Shown here one piece after another: positions 50,901 through 60,941 of a stretch of DNA of 64,000 nt; the first letter of the stretch is position 1; every line of letters starts with the position of its first letter. The position numbers and the translations under genes are program-made. Source of the DNA: Acanthaster planci (taxonomy: Eukaryota; Echinodermata; Asteroidea; Valvatida; Acanthasteridae); the NCBI RefSeq assembly GCF_001949145.1, contig NW_019091373.1:1984987-2048986 (forward strand). Reading direction: 5' to 3'. The notes under the pieces were generated by a model, which made no database searches, was not told the DNA's origin, and saw nothing but the letters and a program-made list of their open reading frames with translations.

Positions 50901-53687
50901 GACTGTCAGCCGAGGACGAAGAGGAGCAGGATGAGAACAGCAAAGTGCCCGTCTACGACAAGACCACCATGCCCGAGATGGTGGTCTCCCTGGAGGCACC
51001 AGACGACTTCTTGAAGCAACGGGTCATGAACCTGCCCGAGAGCACGGTGGCGGGCACCCACAACAACGAGGAAGGCTTGCTGCGGCGACTGACCGAGTTC
51101 CGAGCGGTGAATGAGGAGGACACCACCGTGCTCAACTACTTTGATGAGTTGGAGATTCACCCAGAGCACGTCGGTGAGTAACACCTCAGTGGAGTTTGTA
51201 CTTGGGAGTGAAGAGAGATCAACAAAGCAGTTTTCGAACCTGTGACCTTTGGATTATTGTTAGAGGCCAGTGTACCCACTGAGCTTCTCCGTCCCTGTGA
51301 CGGGACTCTCAGAATTTGATGCCTGCAAACATACAAAGGTACTTTTTGGCCGGATATGGCTGCCTGCATCAGTGTCTGTCTTTGCAGTAGTCAGTCCAGA
51401 ACTGGCATGTGATAAAGACTGGAGCTGAACTGTTCACACTCAGTTTTGCCTAATACATAAAGCACATAACCAATCACAAAAATCATAAATGGATTTCATG
51501 AGGGAAAACATTCTTCCAATACCTGCTTCTGTTACCCATCACCTCCAGATTTGTTTGGAACAAAACCCAATTTTTTTTATGCACTTTAATTTTTGGGTGA
51601 TGGAAAATCACACTTTTTGATATTTAATTTTCAGAAACAAAGATTCCATAGTAAACTTAGCCACGCTGCACTGTATTCACCCTATGCTACTCATTTACCC
51701 AACCTTGGCTGCTACAGATTAGACAAATGCTTCACAATTTTTAGGTCTGTTTTGAATGAGAGAATTGCAGTTTTCAAGGAAGTGTGATGCTTAGAAAGAA
51801 CTACTATTGAGCACTTGACCCATTTTCATGGCTGTGCTGACTGTGGCATTCTGCCAGCCATTGTGTGCTTGCAGTTGTGACCTTGTCAGCATTGAATCCT
51901 TGCGGGATCTACACGTAAGCACAAGGAAAAATTCCTTATTTATTTTTTAAAAATATGCTGCAGTAGTCAGTGAAACTCTGTCACTTACAGCATTGAGCCC
52001 AGGCCATAATAAGCCCACCTTCCTTCTTAACACAGATGTGACCAAGGAGGTGGACCCCAACAATGCCACCATCGTGGAGCAGGTCACCAAGATCATGGGT
52101 GAGCCACGCAACTACGGCCCCACCCCTGAGGAGGTGGAAGAGATGGAGCGTATAGATACGGAGAAGCGGCTGAAGAAGGAGCAGGAGGAGAAGGAGGAGC
52201 GTGAAAGGCAGGAGGCTGAGGAGGCCGCTCTCAGGGAACAGCGGGAGAAGGAATGGGTGAGGGAAGTGGCATTGCAGTTGGCTGTGGTGGTTGCTGAGTG
52301 CCTCTCATTTAAGGGTATTTTTCACTGGTCACCACAAGGGTATAAGCCATTTGAACAGTAGCAAGGAAGTGCCTTCCAGCTCACGTCTAACTAGCTTGCG
52401 GCACACATTGAGACTGTAGCGCTTCCTACGCCTAGTGAAGCCTTTTAATTAAATGTGAACCAGTTGTGAGTGCTTGTGAAACACTCTACTACAGCACTGA
52501 TGGTCTAGGGCCTGGGATCCTATGATACTATGATCCCATGATCCTATGATCTTTGTTTGGAGACTAGAATGATTCTTCATCTGAAAAGCATTGGTTCTAT
52601 TCAGTTCAAAGCTATTTGGAGTCACTAGCACATCAAGGTGATACTTACACCAGACAGCTATTTTATTTCAACCTGTAACGTGAAGTAGATGGGCCAAGTA
52701 AGCTGGAGTCATTATCAGCAAAACAGTGAAGGGACTGATCTACACACTTGTTCCACTTTGGTCAGAGAAAATTTATGAATGGGATTTTGGACCTGCGGCA
52801 CCTGAAAATCATACAAGGACTCTTGCAACTTGGCTATCTAGCCATCTAGTTTTGTGATGAGTGATACCTGAACTCAGAGGCTCTCTCTCTTGTTCTCCCC
52901 CCCCCCCCAGGCTGAGAGACTGGAGGAGGTCAAACGCCAAGAGACAGAGCAGCTGGAGAATCAATCCATCCCGCTGCGCAACTACCTGATGAAGCATGTC
53001 ATGCCGTCACTCACCCAGGGCCTGATAGAGTGCTGCAAAGCACGGCCAGATGATGCCATTGATTTCCTGGTAAAAAGCTCCTTTCATTTTCTCCTTCAGT
53101 CTCACTTATTACAAAAAAGAGAGATTCCCATTTGTGTAGTGTGAACCTGGCCTAAGCACAAAGTTCTTTAAGTTTAAGGTATAAAAGAGTTCAGGCCCGC
53201 AAGCTGACGTGGATAAATATTCAAAAAGAAGAGGTAGTTTTAAAGACAAGGTCACTGTCTATTGACATTTTTAATTTCTATTGCACCTAGATTAGTTTCA
53301 ATAGATCTGCCACACTTGAAAAAAAAGGACATAGTACAATGCAGGAACAAACAAAAATTATTTTAGGGTCTTAAGAAATTCCTGTTCAGGAAGCAGGTGT
53401 TTGTAAAATGAAACAGAAAACACAACAAAATCACACATTGATTGACTGCTGACAACACAAGTAAATGATCAAAGTTAGGAAGGGGACTCATGGTTGAACA
53501 TGAGACAGCTCTCTTGCCAGTTCCTAACTTTGTATTGACCTGGGTCCTGCTAGTTCTGAAGTGTATTATGTCTCTTCCTCTCAGTGCGCATTTCCATATT
53601 TTCTTCCCCAGTCGTGTTCAGTTTCTTACTTTCCCCATACTTGCACAGGCGGAGTATCTCTTCAGGAACAACCCACAGGTAGACTAA
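38844..53687 (+). CDS. AK7: Adenylate kinase 7 (AK7), complete coding sequence in 17 exons
   Basis: AK7 catalyses phosphate exchange between adenine nucleotides and is needed for motile cilia and flagella. Coding exons: 38844-38939, 41261-41437, 42549-42657, 43203-43297, 44214-44324, 45213-45296, 45820-45908, 46588-46678, 46990-47067, 47693-47842, 48941-49069, 49862-49973, 50201-50329, 50910-51173, 52036-52256, 52911-53069 and 53649-53687. All phases join, giving 2133 bases and 710 residues (human 723). The order is an N-terminal extended-SDR/Rossmann-like domain (about 15-355), the kinase P-loop GPPAVGKT (368-375), an acidic insert (about 408-440), LDGFPKT (468-474), the LPES-VAGTH segment, a charged coiled coil (about 595-662), and a Dpy-30 motif (about 665-705) ending [12 protein letters not shown]. 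The start at MGEEESE matches vertebrate MAEEE; an upstream in-frame ATG at 38718 is less likely. A C-rich polypyrimidine tract precedes exon 16. Confidence 0.98.
39305..40086. mobile_element. Large foldback element D in AK7 intron 1
   Basis: A 782-base element with arms of about 270 bases. Left: ACTCCTCCGTTGTATACTAG, TTCATAGGGATTTCTTTCGA, TATCCGGGGGCAT. Right: TTTCGAAAGAAATTCCTATG, AAGACAGAGGAGT. The arms share GCCTTTTTTGCC and GGACAAATTTT in opposite orientation. A frame at 39780-40124 runs across the right arm and is not a gene. Confidence 0.9.
40145..40517. mobile_element. Foldback element E (GGCACC-rich ends)
   Basis: Bounded by GGTCACTTCAGCACCTTG and, reversed, CAAGGTGTCGAAGTGACC. Each arm has several degenerate units of the type TCAACTCGGCACC. 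It spans 373 bases and lies 58 bases from foldback element D. Confidence 0.85.
41261..41437 (+). CDS. AK7: AK7 exon 2
   Basis: Residues 33-91, beginning [20 protein letters not shown], which is almost identical to human AK7 [14 protein letters not shown], and including [10 protein letters not shown]. The donor is GTGAGT. Confidence 0.97.
41758..42424. mobile_element. Possible foldback element F in AK7 intron 2
   Basis: The ends GCCCTGTTCGCGCTTAACTT and (reverse complement of the right end) GCCCTGTCCGCACTGGACTT face each other over 667 bases. AAGTCCAGTGCGGAC and AAGTCCAGTGTGGAC occur at several places inside. The arms are more diverged than in elements A-E. Confidence 0.6.
42549..42657 (+). 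CDS. AK7: AK7 exon 3
   Basis: Residues 92-127 plus one base, [20 protein letters not shown] to IDEASWAVS. It matches the ECDVIIYNI and AIWAVSAL region of vertebrate AK7. Confidence 0.97.
43203..43297 (+). CDS. AK7: AK7 exon 4
   Basis: Residues 128 (split codon) to 159, [20 protein letters not shown] then [18 protein letters not shown] is fully conserved in AK7. Confidence 0.97.
44214..44324 (+). CDS. AK7: AK7 exon 5
   Basis: Residues 160-196, containing [13 protein letters not shown] and [17 protein letters not shown] and the K-rich end correspond to the catalytic YxxxK neighbourhood of extended SDR folds; catalysis by this domain has not been shown. Confidence 0.97.
45213..45296 (+). CDS. 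AK7: AK7 exon 6
   Basis: Residues 197-224, [20 protein letters not shown] then NIFHYLYK. It matches vertebrate YVVAAGLQYG; the donor is GTGGGG. Confidence 0.96.
45820..45908 (+). CDS. AK7: AK7 exon 7
   Basis: Residues 225-253 plus two bases, [20 protein letters not shown] then PTIHVKDLA. PTIHVxDLAG is a signature of the AK7 N-terminal domain. Confidence 0.97.
46588..46678 (+). CDS. AK7: AK7 exon 8
   Basis: Completes G254 and encodes 255-284, [20 protein letters not shown] then [10 protein letters not shown]. An LAVDxS-type motif is conserved. Confidence 0.97.
46990..47067 (+). CDS. AK7: AK7 exon 9
   Basis: Residues 285-310, [20 protein letters not shown] then LSKGLS, with a GTGAGT donor. 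Confidence 0.95.
47693..47842 (+). CDS. AK7: AK7 exon 10
   Basis: Residues 311-360, [20 protein letters not shown] then [20 protein letters not shown]. It matches vertebrate NLRMEALFVKENFNIRW. Confidence 0.95.
48941..49069 (+). CDS. AK7: AK7 exon 11 (kinase P-loop)
   Basis: Residues 361-403. [20 protein letters not shown] contains the Walker A loop at 368-375; [16 protein letters not shown] follows. Threonine closes the loop where human AK7 has serine. Confidence 0.98.
49490..49678 (+). repeat. Dispersed repeat, copy 2, with inverted ends
   Basis: Positions 49490-49606 match the copy at 23850-23963. Here the element continues to an inverted end: AACCCCTTC on the left and GAAGGGGTT at the right, followed by AAG (TTAA overlaps the right end). 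The inverted ends and TTAA suggest a piggyBac-type non-autonomous element. It lies in the AK7 intron between exons 11 and 12. Confidence 0.7.
49862..49973 (+). CDS. AK7: AK7 exon 12 (acidic insert)
   Basis: Residues 404-440 plus one base, [20 protein letters not shown] then [17 protein letters not shown]. The acidic low-complexity part is typical of AK7, and the DAQELLDGIKES-like end is conserved. Confidence 0.93.
50201..50329 (+). CDS. AK7: AK7 exon 13
   Basis: Residues 441 (split) to 483 plus one base: [33 protein letters not shown] and [16 protein letters not shown] is the adenylate-kinase NMP-binding motif. Confidence 0.98.
50910..51173 (+). CDS. AK7: AK7 exon 14
   Basis: Completes A484 and encodes 485-571 plus one base: acidic [48 protein letters not shown] and [15 protein letters not shown]. 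It ends before GTGAGT and is the largest exon. Confidence 0.97.
52036..52256 (+). CDS. AK7: AK7 exon 15 (end of kinase domain and coiled coil)
   Basis: Completes D572 and encodes 573-645: [36 protein letters not shown], then a charged, coiled-coil-prone stretch of E, K and R ending QREKEW. GEPRNYG is strongly conserved. Confidence 0.96.
52911..53069 (+). CDS. AK7: AK7 exon 16 (Dpy-30 motif)
   Basis: Residues 646-698. It contains [20 protein letters not shown] and [14 protein letters not shown], the Dpy-30 dimerisation motif that in other proteins docks to AKAP-like helices and radial spokes. It is preceded by a run of C bases before the AG. Confidence 0.97.
53649..53687 (+). CDS. AK7: AK7 exon 17 (stop)
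   Basis: Residues 699-710, [12 protein letters not shown], then TAA. It completes the Dpy-30 motif (human AEYLFKNNPEAQ). Confidence 0.95.
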   Translation, partial: AEYLFRNNPQVD

Positions 53688-54526
53688 CTCCTGTTGTCAT
53701 CAGACGTGTTTGTTGCAAGTGGTCCAATCTGTTACAGCCAACAAGGATGGGAGGAGTTCCCTGTCATGTCTCCATTGCCTGGCCCAACCAATCGTTCAAA
53801 TGTTACAGGAGTCGATTTTTTTATTTTGGAAAAAAAATTTTAACATTGAAATAGTCCAGGATTACTCTATGAAATGTCAGGATGATGTTGTCTTATTAGT
53901 ATAGTTTTTTGAATTTATTTTCTTGTCATTTAACTGTTGGCACTGTTAACTGCCCTGGAAAGTAATCTCAAGATTTCCTTTAAGGCACAAATTGTAAGAC
54001 AGTCTCGGAGTCAGCACTGAAGGCGGCCTTTTCTCTTATTAAGGAACTGTGGGGGAATTAATTTAATGTACATTTTCTGCTGACTTGTACCTTTAATTGA
54101 ACAGAAGATGATGTTGCTCTTCTTGTATATACGATGTATATAAAAAGCAGTTGTGCGTCGGTTTCAAGTGTTGATCCGTCCAGAGTTCAGAACTGATTGT
54201 AGTGAATACTTCAAGTAGATTGTAAACAAGCATCTGTTATTTTCTGGGTTTTATGTAAAGTGAAAATTGTAGATTTCAAAGTAAAAACTTGCTCAGAATT
54301 CATCATCCGTCCAGTTCATCCATCCTGTACTCTGTACTGGTTTCTACTAGTGAAAGTCTCAACTGTTTAAAAGCCCTTGTTTAATTAATCACTTTTACGC
54401 TGGGCAAAATTTTATTTTGATAACAAGTAAATGTGATCAGTAAGAGTTTTCAGCCGTCCAGATACATTTATTTGAAGATAACTTGGTAATCGGGGTGTTT
54501 GATATAATTTTTGTAAGACCTTGTTC

Positions 54527-54532
54527 AATAAA
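54527..54532 (+). terminator. AK7 polyadenylation signal AATAAA
   Basis: AATAAA in TTCAATAAAATTTCG, 840 bases downstream of the AK7 stop, is the best candidate for the 3' end of the transcript. The interval 53688-54526 would then be 3' UTR. T-rich sequence follows. Confidence 0.6.
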
Positions 54533-54675
54533 ATTTCGTTTCTTGTGACATGAAAAGGATGTATCTGTCATCATTTAAAAGCTGTCGGTTGTTTAGGCTC
54601 CTCTAAAAAGTAGCGGTACTTCAAGTCACTTACAAATAACGGGACATTACATAATGGTTCACTGACAAGATGACC

Positions 54676-55035
54676 AATATGCCTTTTGCCAATTAAATTT
54701 GAATCTGATACACTGAGATATTTGTTTGGAAATAAAGATAACAGTTTGAATTCCCCAGACTAAAGGAACTATTGCTAGACCTCGTGATTCGGGGCAAGCT
54801 TTAGCATAGCGACTACCATCTTAGGAATGGACTGGTTTCTTTGTGCTCATCTTATCCATTGAAAACGATGTATTGATGAAGGTGTCTCTTGTGTAATTAA
54901 GCAAAAGCTTTCCCCGAATCACGAGGTATAGATACAGTGTTTTTAGTACGGTGAATTCAAATTGTTATGTTCTTGTGAATTTAAAGAACTCAATGTACCA
55001 GATTTTATTCAAATTTAACTCGCAAAAGGCTTATT
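54676..55035. mobile_element. Foldback element family A, copy C
   Basis: About 360 bases, inverted relative to copy A. Its right arm, from CCCCGAATCACGAGGTATAG to CGCAAAAGGCTTATT, is the reverse complement of the copy A left arm. The centre carries GGAATGGACTGGTTTCTTTG. It lies beyond the AK7 poly(A) signal. Confidence 0.88.
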
Positions 55036-58000
55036 CACAACAGTTTCTTCAAAATTGGGGGTCACATCCACAAAACCAAAGTTGTGACCAACACATCCCT
55101 CAGTCTCAAAGTTCAACCGCTGGTAGTTTAGCAACAAACCATGTCTTAATTATAATTGACATTAAATCACGGACTTAAGCGTCGTAAACACAGGGCTACA
55201 GTTACCGTGACCATTAACAAAATGACACTAATTTGCCAAACCTTGGAAAATGTTCAGTGCAAGTTCCGTTTGACAATTCTTCCCATCGCTATTTCTTAAA
55301 AGACCATAGAATTTCGGCGGGGAGCTAAGACTATAAACACAAAACAAATCTCAGTGTTGGTGAATGGAAATAGAAATTCTTAAAAAGGAATATCAGTGAT
55401 TGCTAAGATGTGCAGAAACACACGACATATGCATTTAGATTAATAAAATTCACTTTAAGTGCAATCGATAGTGTTTGAAAGAGGTACTCATAAAGAGAAA
55501 AACTGCTCAGTTACTCAGTGCACCATTTACAGCACATCTCCCAACTGTATAGGTTTAGCCAACACCCTGTAGCTTGGGCGTTAACTTGTCCACTGGCGAA
55601 TTGCGCTGTCTTGTCCCCGACCCCCCTTAATTTCTTAACGGTGCGGGCTCCGTTGAACCACTTCAACTGCTGCTGCCTGAGCAACCGATGGAGCGCCCTC
55701 TAATCCGACTGGGACTAATAAGCCGCAATTGAACTTTCGACCAATCAAATCGAATATCTTTACACAAGCCCAACTTGTACCCTAACCTCAGAAATTTCAC
55801 GCTAGTAATAGGCCTACTACTTCCCTGCTCATTGGTAACCCTGTTATTCTTATTTGTTAGCTCATCAAACTGCATGCTAGGAATTGCTATCATGTACACG
55901 ACGGTGGCTTTGCTAGGTCATTTTGACTTGGGAATGCAAAAAAGGCACTCAAATTCGGTGCTGAAAGTACTAGGTAGGCAGGGTTTTCACCAGTCACTTG
56001 ACCTCCTTAAAAAAAAATCGAAAATCAAAAGGGGGTGGGGGTCGTCAATGGAGTCGGGTTGTCTTATTCGAAAATTTGGGCGCCTGGTAACAAATTTGAG
56101 GTCTTAATCCGGCCTGGCTCGGCTCGTCACCACGATTTGTGGTGGCGCTGTTCAAAGCGGAGAGTATTGGATTGTAAGTGGAGTCCTTCATGGCCACATA
56201 GTTTCTGATGTTTATGATGTTAAAATGAATACCTCCATTGCCCCTCTCTCGGATACTACACCACTGCGTTTCTCCATACAGATCACAAAAACAAACGTAT
56301 AAGCTGATATTATACATATTATAAACTATCCTACTTTTATCAACGTGCTCATGGTATCCAAGGGCGGATCCACAACCCACTTTTTAGGGGTGGGAAGTTT
56401 TTTTGGGGGTGTGTGTGTGTAAAATATGGACATTTCTTTACTTAGCCTTTTACGGCATTTCTGAACTGTGAAGCTAAATTTGAGACTTTGCACAGGCTTT
56501 TAGGGTGAAGGAAGTATAGGAGTGTATTAGTGGGGAAAACTCGCCCCTTCATTGCCCCCTGAATGCCGGGGGACGGTTCTTGTTACTCCCACCTCCACGA
56601 ACACGCCTTGGGAATGGTGGTCTTCATTGAGATAGGCTCCAAGTTTCTAAAACACGTCCTTGTTTTTACATTTCAAGATTTTTTTTATTTCAAACACGTT
56701 GTCTGTCAGTACTCTTCCACATAATCTGCAATTCATCGAGCAATATTGACAATGACTCACTCCTGCCACTCTTTTATCAAATTGATGTTCTAGATTGTCC
56801 TCCCCCACGGGGGGAGGGGGTCGAGTAAGAATTCTGCCACCTTTGGGTTGTAGAAAATGACATTGTTGGCAACATCTGAATTTAAGGCTACAATATAAGC
56901 AAAAACAGAGAGATAAACAAACGTCCTCTTTTTCCTCTCTTTTTGAGTGGATTCACTCACTCTACAAATTTTAATAAATTGCAAAGGATATTTAAATCTC
57001 AATGCGAAAGATAAACAGTCCGGATCGTTACAATATCTACAAAAATACACAACAATGTACATGAATTGCAATTGTAGGGCCGTTCTCAACACACTGTGTT
57101 GGAGGTCCTGTTCAAAGTGATCCACTTTAAATGCAAGCCTACTTTCACATGAAAACGGGGAATGAATATAAATATATCTCCACATTCATGTACCACAGAA
57201 AGATATTGCACGATAATTCAATTACTGTCTGTCAACAAAGTGAAATATGAAGTTTGTGGTGGACTCTCCTGTCAGGCTATCGGACAGACACATGGCAACT
57301 ATATATATTCATCTCTACTTAAGGGCAAAGGACGTTAAAAAATAAGTTACAGATTCAACAATTTTTGATCACGTTAAGTTATAAAGACCCTCTCATTACT
57401 TGTGTACACAACATTACTCGTTTTATCTATTAGGCTTTGCAGATTGGTACGGCTTCTTTCTCACAGGCTTCTCTTACAGGCCCAATTTTAAAAAAAGTAA
57501 TGGGAAACATCTTTTGATAAATATTCCTGTTTAAGGAGCATGGGGGGCGGAGAAAACGCTGCTGTTTATTCGCATGAGAAGAGGTTGGCTGTCATGACTG
57601 TAGGTACCAAGAAATACAAACAGAAGATAATTTTCAACAAAAAGTAATTACTCAAGAAAGTAATTACGCAAGAAATAACGCTTCACTGACGTGACTCATT
57701 GGGCATTTCAATAATCAATGTTAACAAAATAAATTTAAACAAGACGGGAGCAGAGGGCTGCGTCGTTTACTCAGAAATGTTGGTGTTTATTGAACAATTG
57801 ATTGCCAAGTGCCTCTTTCCTCTCAAAGAATGGGCCTATTTCAGTTTTTCAAATGGCTAGTTTTAATTCACAAAATATACAATGGTGTTTGAAAAATTAC
57901 CTGACGTACAGTGGGGGATAAAAAAGCAATGTATTACTTTGTTTACCGTCCCCTAGAAGCTAGAGAAATACATGTAGTATTTTCTGGCATGAGGTTTGTG

Positions 58001-59883
58001 CGGACTTTACCCCGAAAGAAGAAATACGAGATCAACTGACCGCGTGTGACCTATGCTGACGACGTTGCTTCGTAAGCGAGAGTTCACAGCCGTGCTGTAT
58101 GTATGGAACAACCCGCAAGGGATGAGGAATATCATAGGCAAGCCAAACACCGAGTCGGCCAAATTATATCCCCGAATTCTGGTAGATCACATAGTCTGGG
58201 GATCGAGTTACTAAGACAACGTCAAAGCAGACTTTTATTGCTGGGAATTCCGATCGGTGACTTGAGCTGAGGTGGAAGGGCCCGAACGAAAGATAGATTA
58301 CCAGGGTGGTGCCAATGTTTCGTTCATGGAAACGCGTCCACTTAATTTGCTCGGCTTGTTTTACCATTCCGCGTGCCTCACCTTACAGGAAAAGGTACAT
58401 TACTGTCATTTTAAGTGATGCTTGCCCTTTCTTTTAATTAGTTTTCTCTTTACTCATTACAACCATTGTTCGACGATCCACGAAGAAGTAACGGGTGAAA
58501 ATTAGAACATTGCCAGGATAAATGGCACAATTTGTGTATTATGCTACAGACTTGTGTGATGAATCACACAAAAACGTAAAGAAGAACAAAAAGGCGGAAC
58601 CATTCATATTGTGTCAGTTATGTCAGCCAGTGGATTAGAATGTTCCAAGTTATTCCGAGTGATTTGATGAGAAGAGGCTTCGTTGGGGAAGCAAAACAAA
58701 CATCACAAAGCCAGACAGGCGTGCAAAACGCAGACGCAAGGAAAAAAATACGGGGAAAAAAAAGAAAAACTACGACAACGAAAAAATGGTGAAACAGTAT
58801 CGACGACAAAAGTGCGGAGAATCCTCTCAAACTTTTCCAATGAGCATTCAAATCAAAATCCTCGTACAAAAGCAGTGAATCACTTTCGCTAGTAGCGTCA
58901 CGCCCACAACCAGCTTGCAGAATTGATCTCGTCCATGTATCAGACATCTGCTTTCCCGTTTCTCCGGCATGGCCAGGAAAACGGAAAGACAGTGACCTCC
59001 AATGAGATACCGGAGGTATTCGAGGTTACCCCCTGATTCAAGTCAATTAGGGGGGTTCTGTCGGCAGCTGGTATAAAACCGGAAAGCAATGTCACATCAT
59101 GGCTGTTTCCTGATAAACGATAATGCTCTTCTGAACAAAAAAAGCCTTTCAAAATGCCACAGCAGACAGCTGCAGACAGAGGAGACACTGAAAAAGTAGT
59201 CAGACTCAACTACTGAAGTAGCGCTCTGCCCCTCCGAGATCCATAATAAACAACTGATTTAAAAATAGAAATGAAATCTAAGCGTAACCCGATTCTGCTT
59301 TTGTACACGTACACTTTTTCAACACTTGATAATCAAATGAGAGGTAGAAAGTTTTGTTTATGTAGGGAATGTTTGGAGAAAACGTCTAAAGTTATCTACT
59401 TTCCGGGGGTCAGTGAAGCGTGAGGCATGTAAGTAATACATTACAAATTCACAAATTTTCAAAATCAGTTTACGAACACTCTAAACAAGTTATCACAGTT
59501 AGAAGCTTGCTAGTTGAGTTTAGTATGTTGGCAACAGCAACTTTTTCCACAGCTGCTTGAAAAAAAAATCAAGGTTCTGAAGAAGCCTTAACAGAAAACT
59601 GTTTGAGAGTTGGTAGACTGGAGCATAGCTACAAACTAACCCCCCCCCCGAAGAACTGAACACTTTAATTTTTTTCAGCAATGCTAGATTTGTAGAGGTT
59701 ATAATAAATCATACTAATAATATATTGCATTTAATACCGATAAGTGCTTCAACATACATTTTAGCTGCACTCAAAAGTTTAAATCCGTGCGCCTTCCTTG
59801 TTTTAATTATGGGTTTTGCCCTTACACTGACGTATCTGTGCTTGGTGTTGTGTGAGACCTCGCGAAAAGTATCACAGGCTTAT

Positions 59884-60065
59884 GGCTGGTTCATATTTCA
59901 GGTGACTATGAAAATGAAGCGAATTTAATGTCACACAAAAAATGTGCGGCAAAATTTAGCCCGAGTTGAAACGTGTTCAACTTTTGCAAATTCACAGAGT
60001 GAATATTTGATCTGACGTCACAAATTCACATTTGTGTTCATATTTGTGCCAAACATGAACCGGCC
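59884..60065. mobile_element. Short hairpin element, GGCTGGTTCATATTT ends
   Basis: GGCTGGTTCATATTTCA at the left and CAAACATGAACCGGCC at the right face each other over 182 bases. Internal GTTCAAC, AATTCACA and AATATT pairs repeat in inverted order. It directly abuts a tRNA-like SINE fragment. Confidence 0.7.
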
Positions 60066-60112
60066 TTTACTCCGGTGAGACTCGAACCCATGACCTCCCT
60101 GCTTACAGTGTT
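60066..60112 (-). mobile_element. tRNA-like SINE fragment
   Basis: The minus strand reads CACTGTAAGCAGGGAGGTCA then TGGGTTCGAGTCTCACCGGA, a B box and T-arm resembling the SINE at 21120-21258. No A box is clear, so it is a fragment. Confidence 0.6.
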
Positions 60113-60941
60113 TCTTCAACTGAGTCTTAATGGATGTATCTATCTTAGAAAATACCTTGATTTGGGAAATTCCAGTTCCTTCTACCTAATAATCCGAATA
60201 AACCAACATTTTCATTTCAAAAGCCTAAGAACATTTATTTGTCTATCATTCAAGAAGCATACTATCTAACAAGAGTTTGGTTTTCTAGCATTAAAACCTT
60301 ATGTTCCTTATTCATAAATACCGTTAACATTTGATAATGCCTGCTGCGTAAATCATGCACTGGTACTTAGGTACGAGATAGTTTAATCAATTCGGATTGG
60401 TCAAGTGTCTGTGTGCACACGGCTTGCCAAGTGTGCGCCAAAGTCCCTAGAAGGAAATTCTATTGGACAACTTGTAAAGGATTATACCATAAAATGGATG
60501 GGGGGTGTTCAGGAAAATGAAAGTAAATTCTAGAACAAAATCATTGAAAATCAATTATTATTGGCTTCTTTTGTTTCTCTGACTAAAAAAGTATTAATGA
60601 ATGGGAATAAATATGTACTTGGCCGGTAACATTTAGGGCCGGTAACGTTTAAGACCAGCAAAGCATATAATTATTCCCTTATTCAATAATGTTTAACATT
60701 TTTTAACTGTGGTGTGAGATAAGGTCGTTTGTACACCTAAGAGATGCGTATTCATCCACCAAGAGGTTGAATAATCTCACCTGAGGTAATGTCTGTGAGA
60801 TACTGTGTTCAGAATAACCTTGGGAGACACCATGACTATGGTGTCACAAGGCTCACATACATTTTGGCAAGTTGTAAGACTCTAAGAGGTCTTCCAAAGA
60901 CACAAAATACCAAATAAAAATATGCCTTTTCTTTGGCACTT

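Larger units (their letters stand above)
54533..60941. other. Intergenic stretch between AK7 and the GPCR, no gene recognised
   Basis: The two genes converge on this interval. It contains foldback family A copy C (54676-55035), a GT-rich patch near 56400, a MITE-like hairpin at 59884-60065, a tRNA-like SINE fragment next to it, and TTTATT near 60234 that could serve as a minus-strand polyadenylation signal for the GPCR. Open frames at 55775, 56790 and 58618 lack recognisable domains. Confidence 0.65.

Noticed and set aside
55775-58947. Several frames of 70-131 codons between AK7 and the GPCR
   Set aside because: None shows a domain, conserved motif or consistent exon boundaries.
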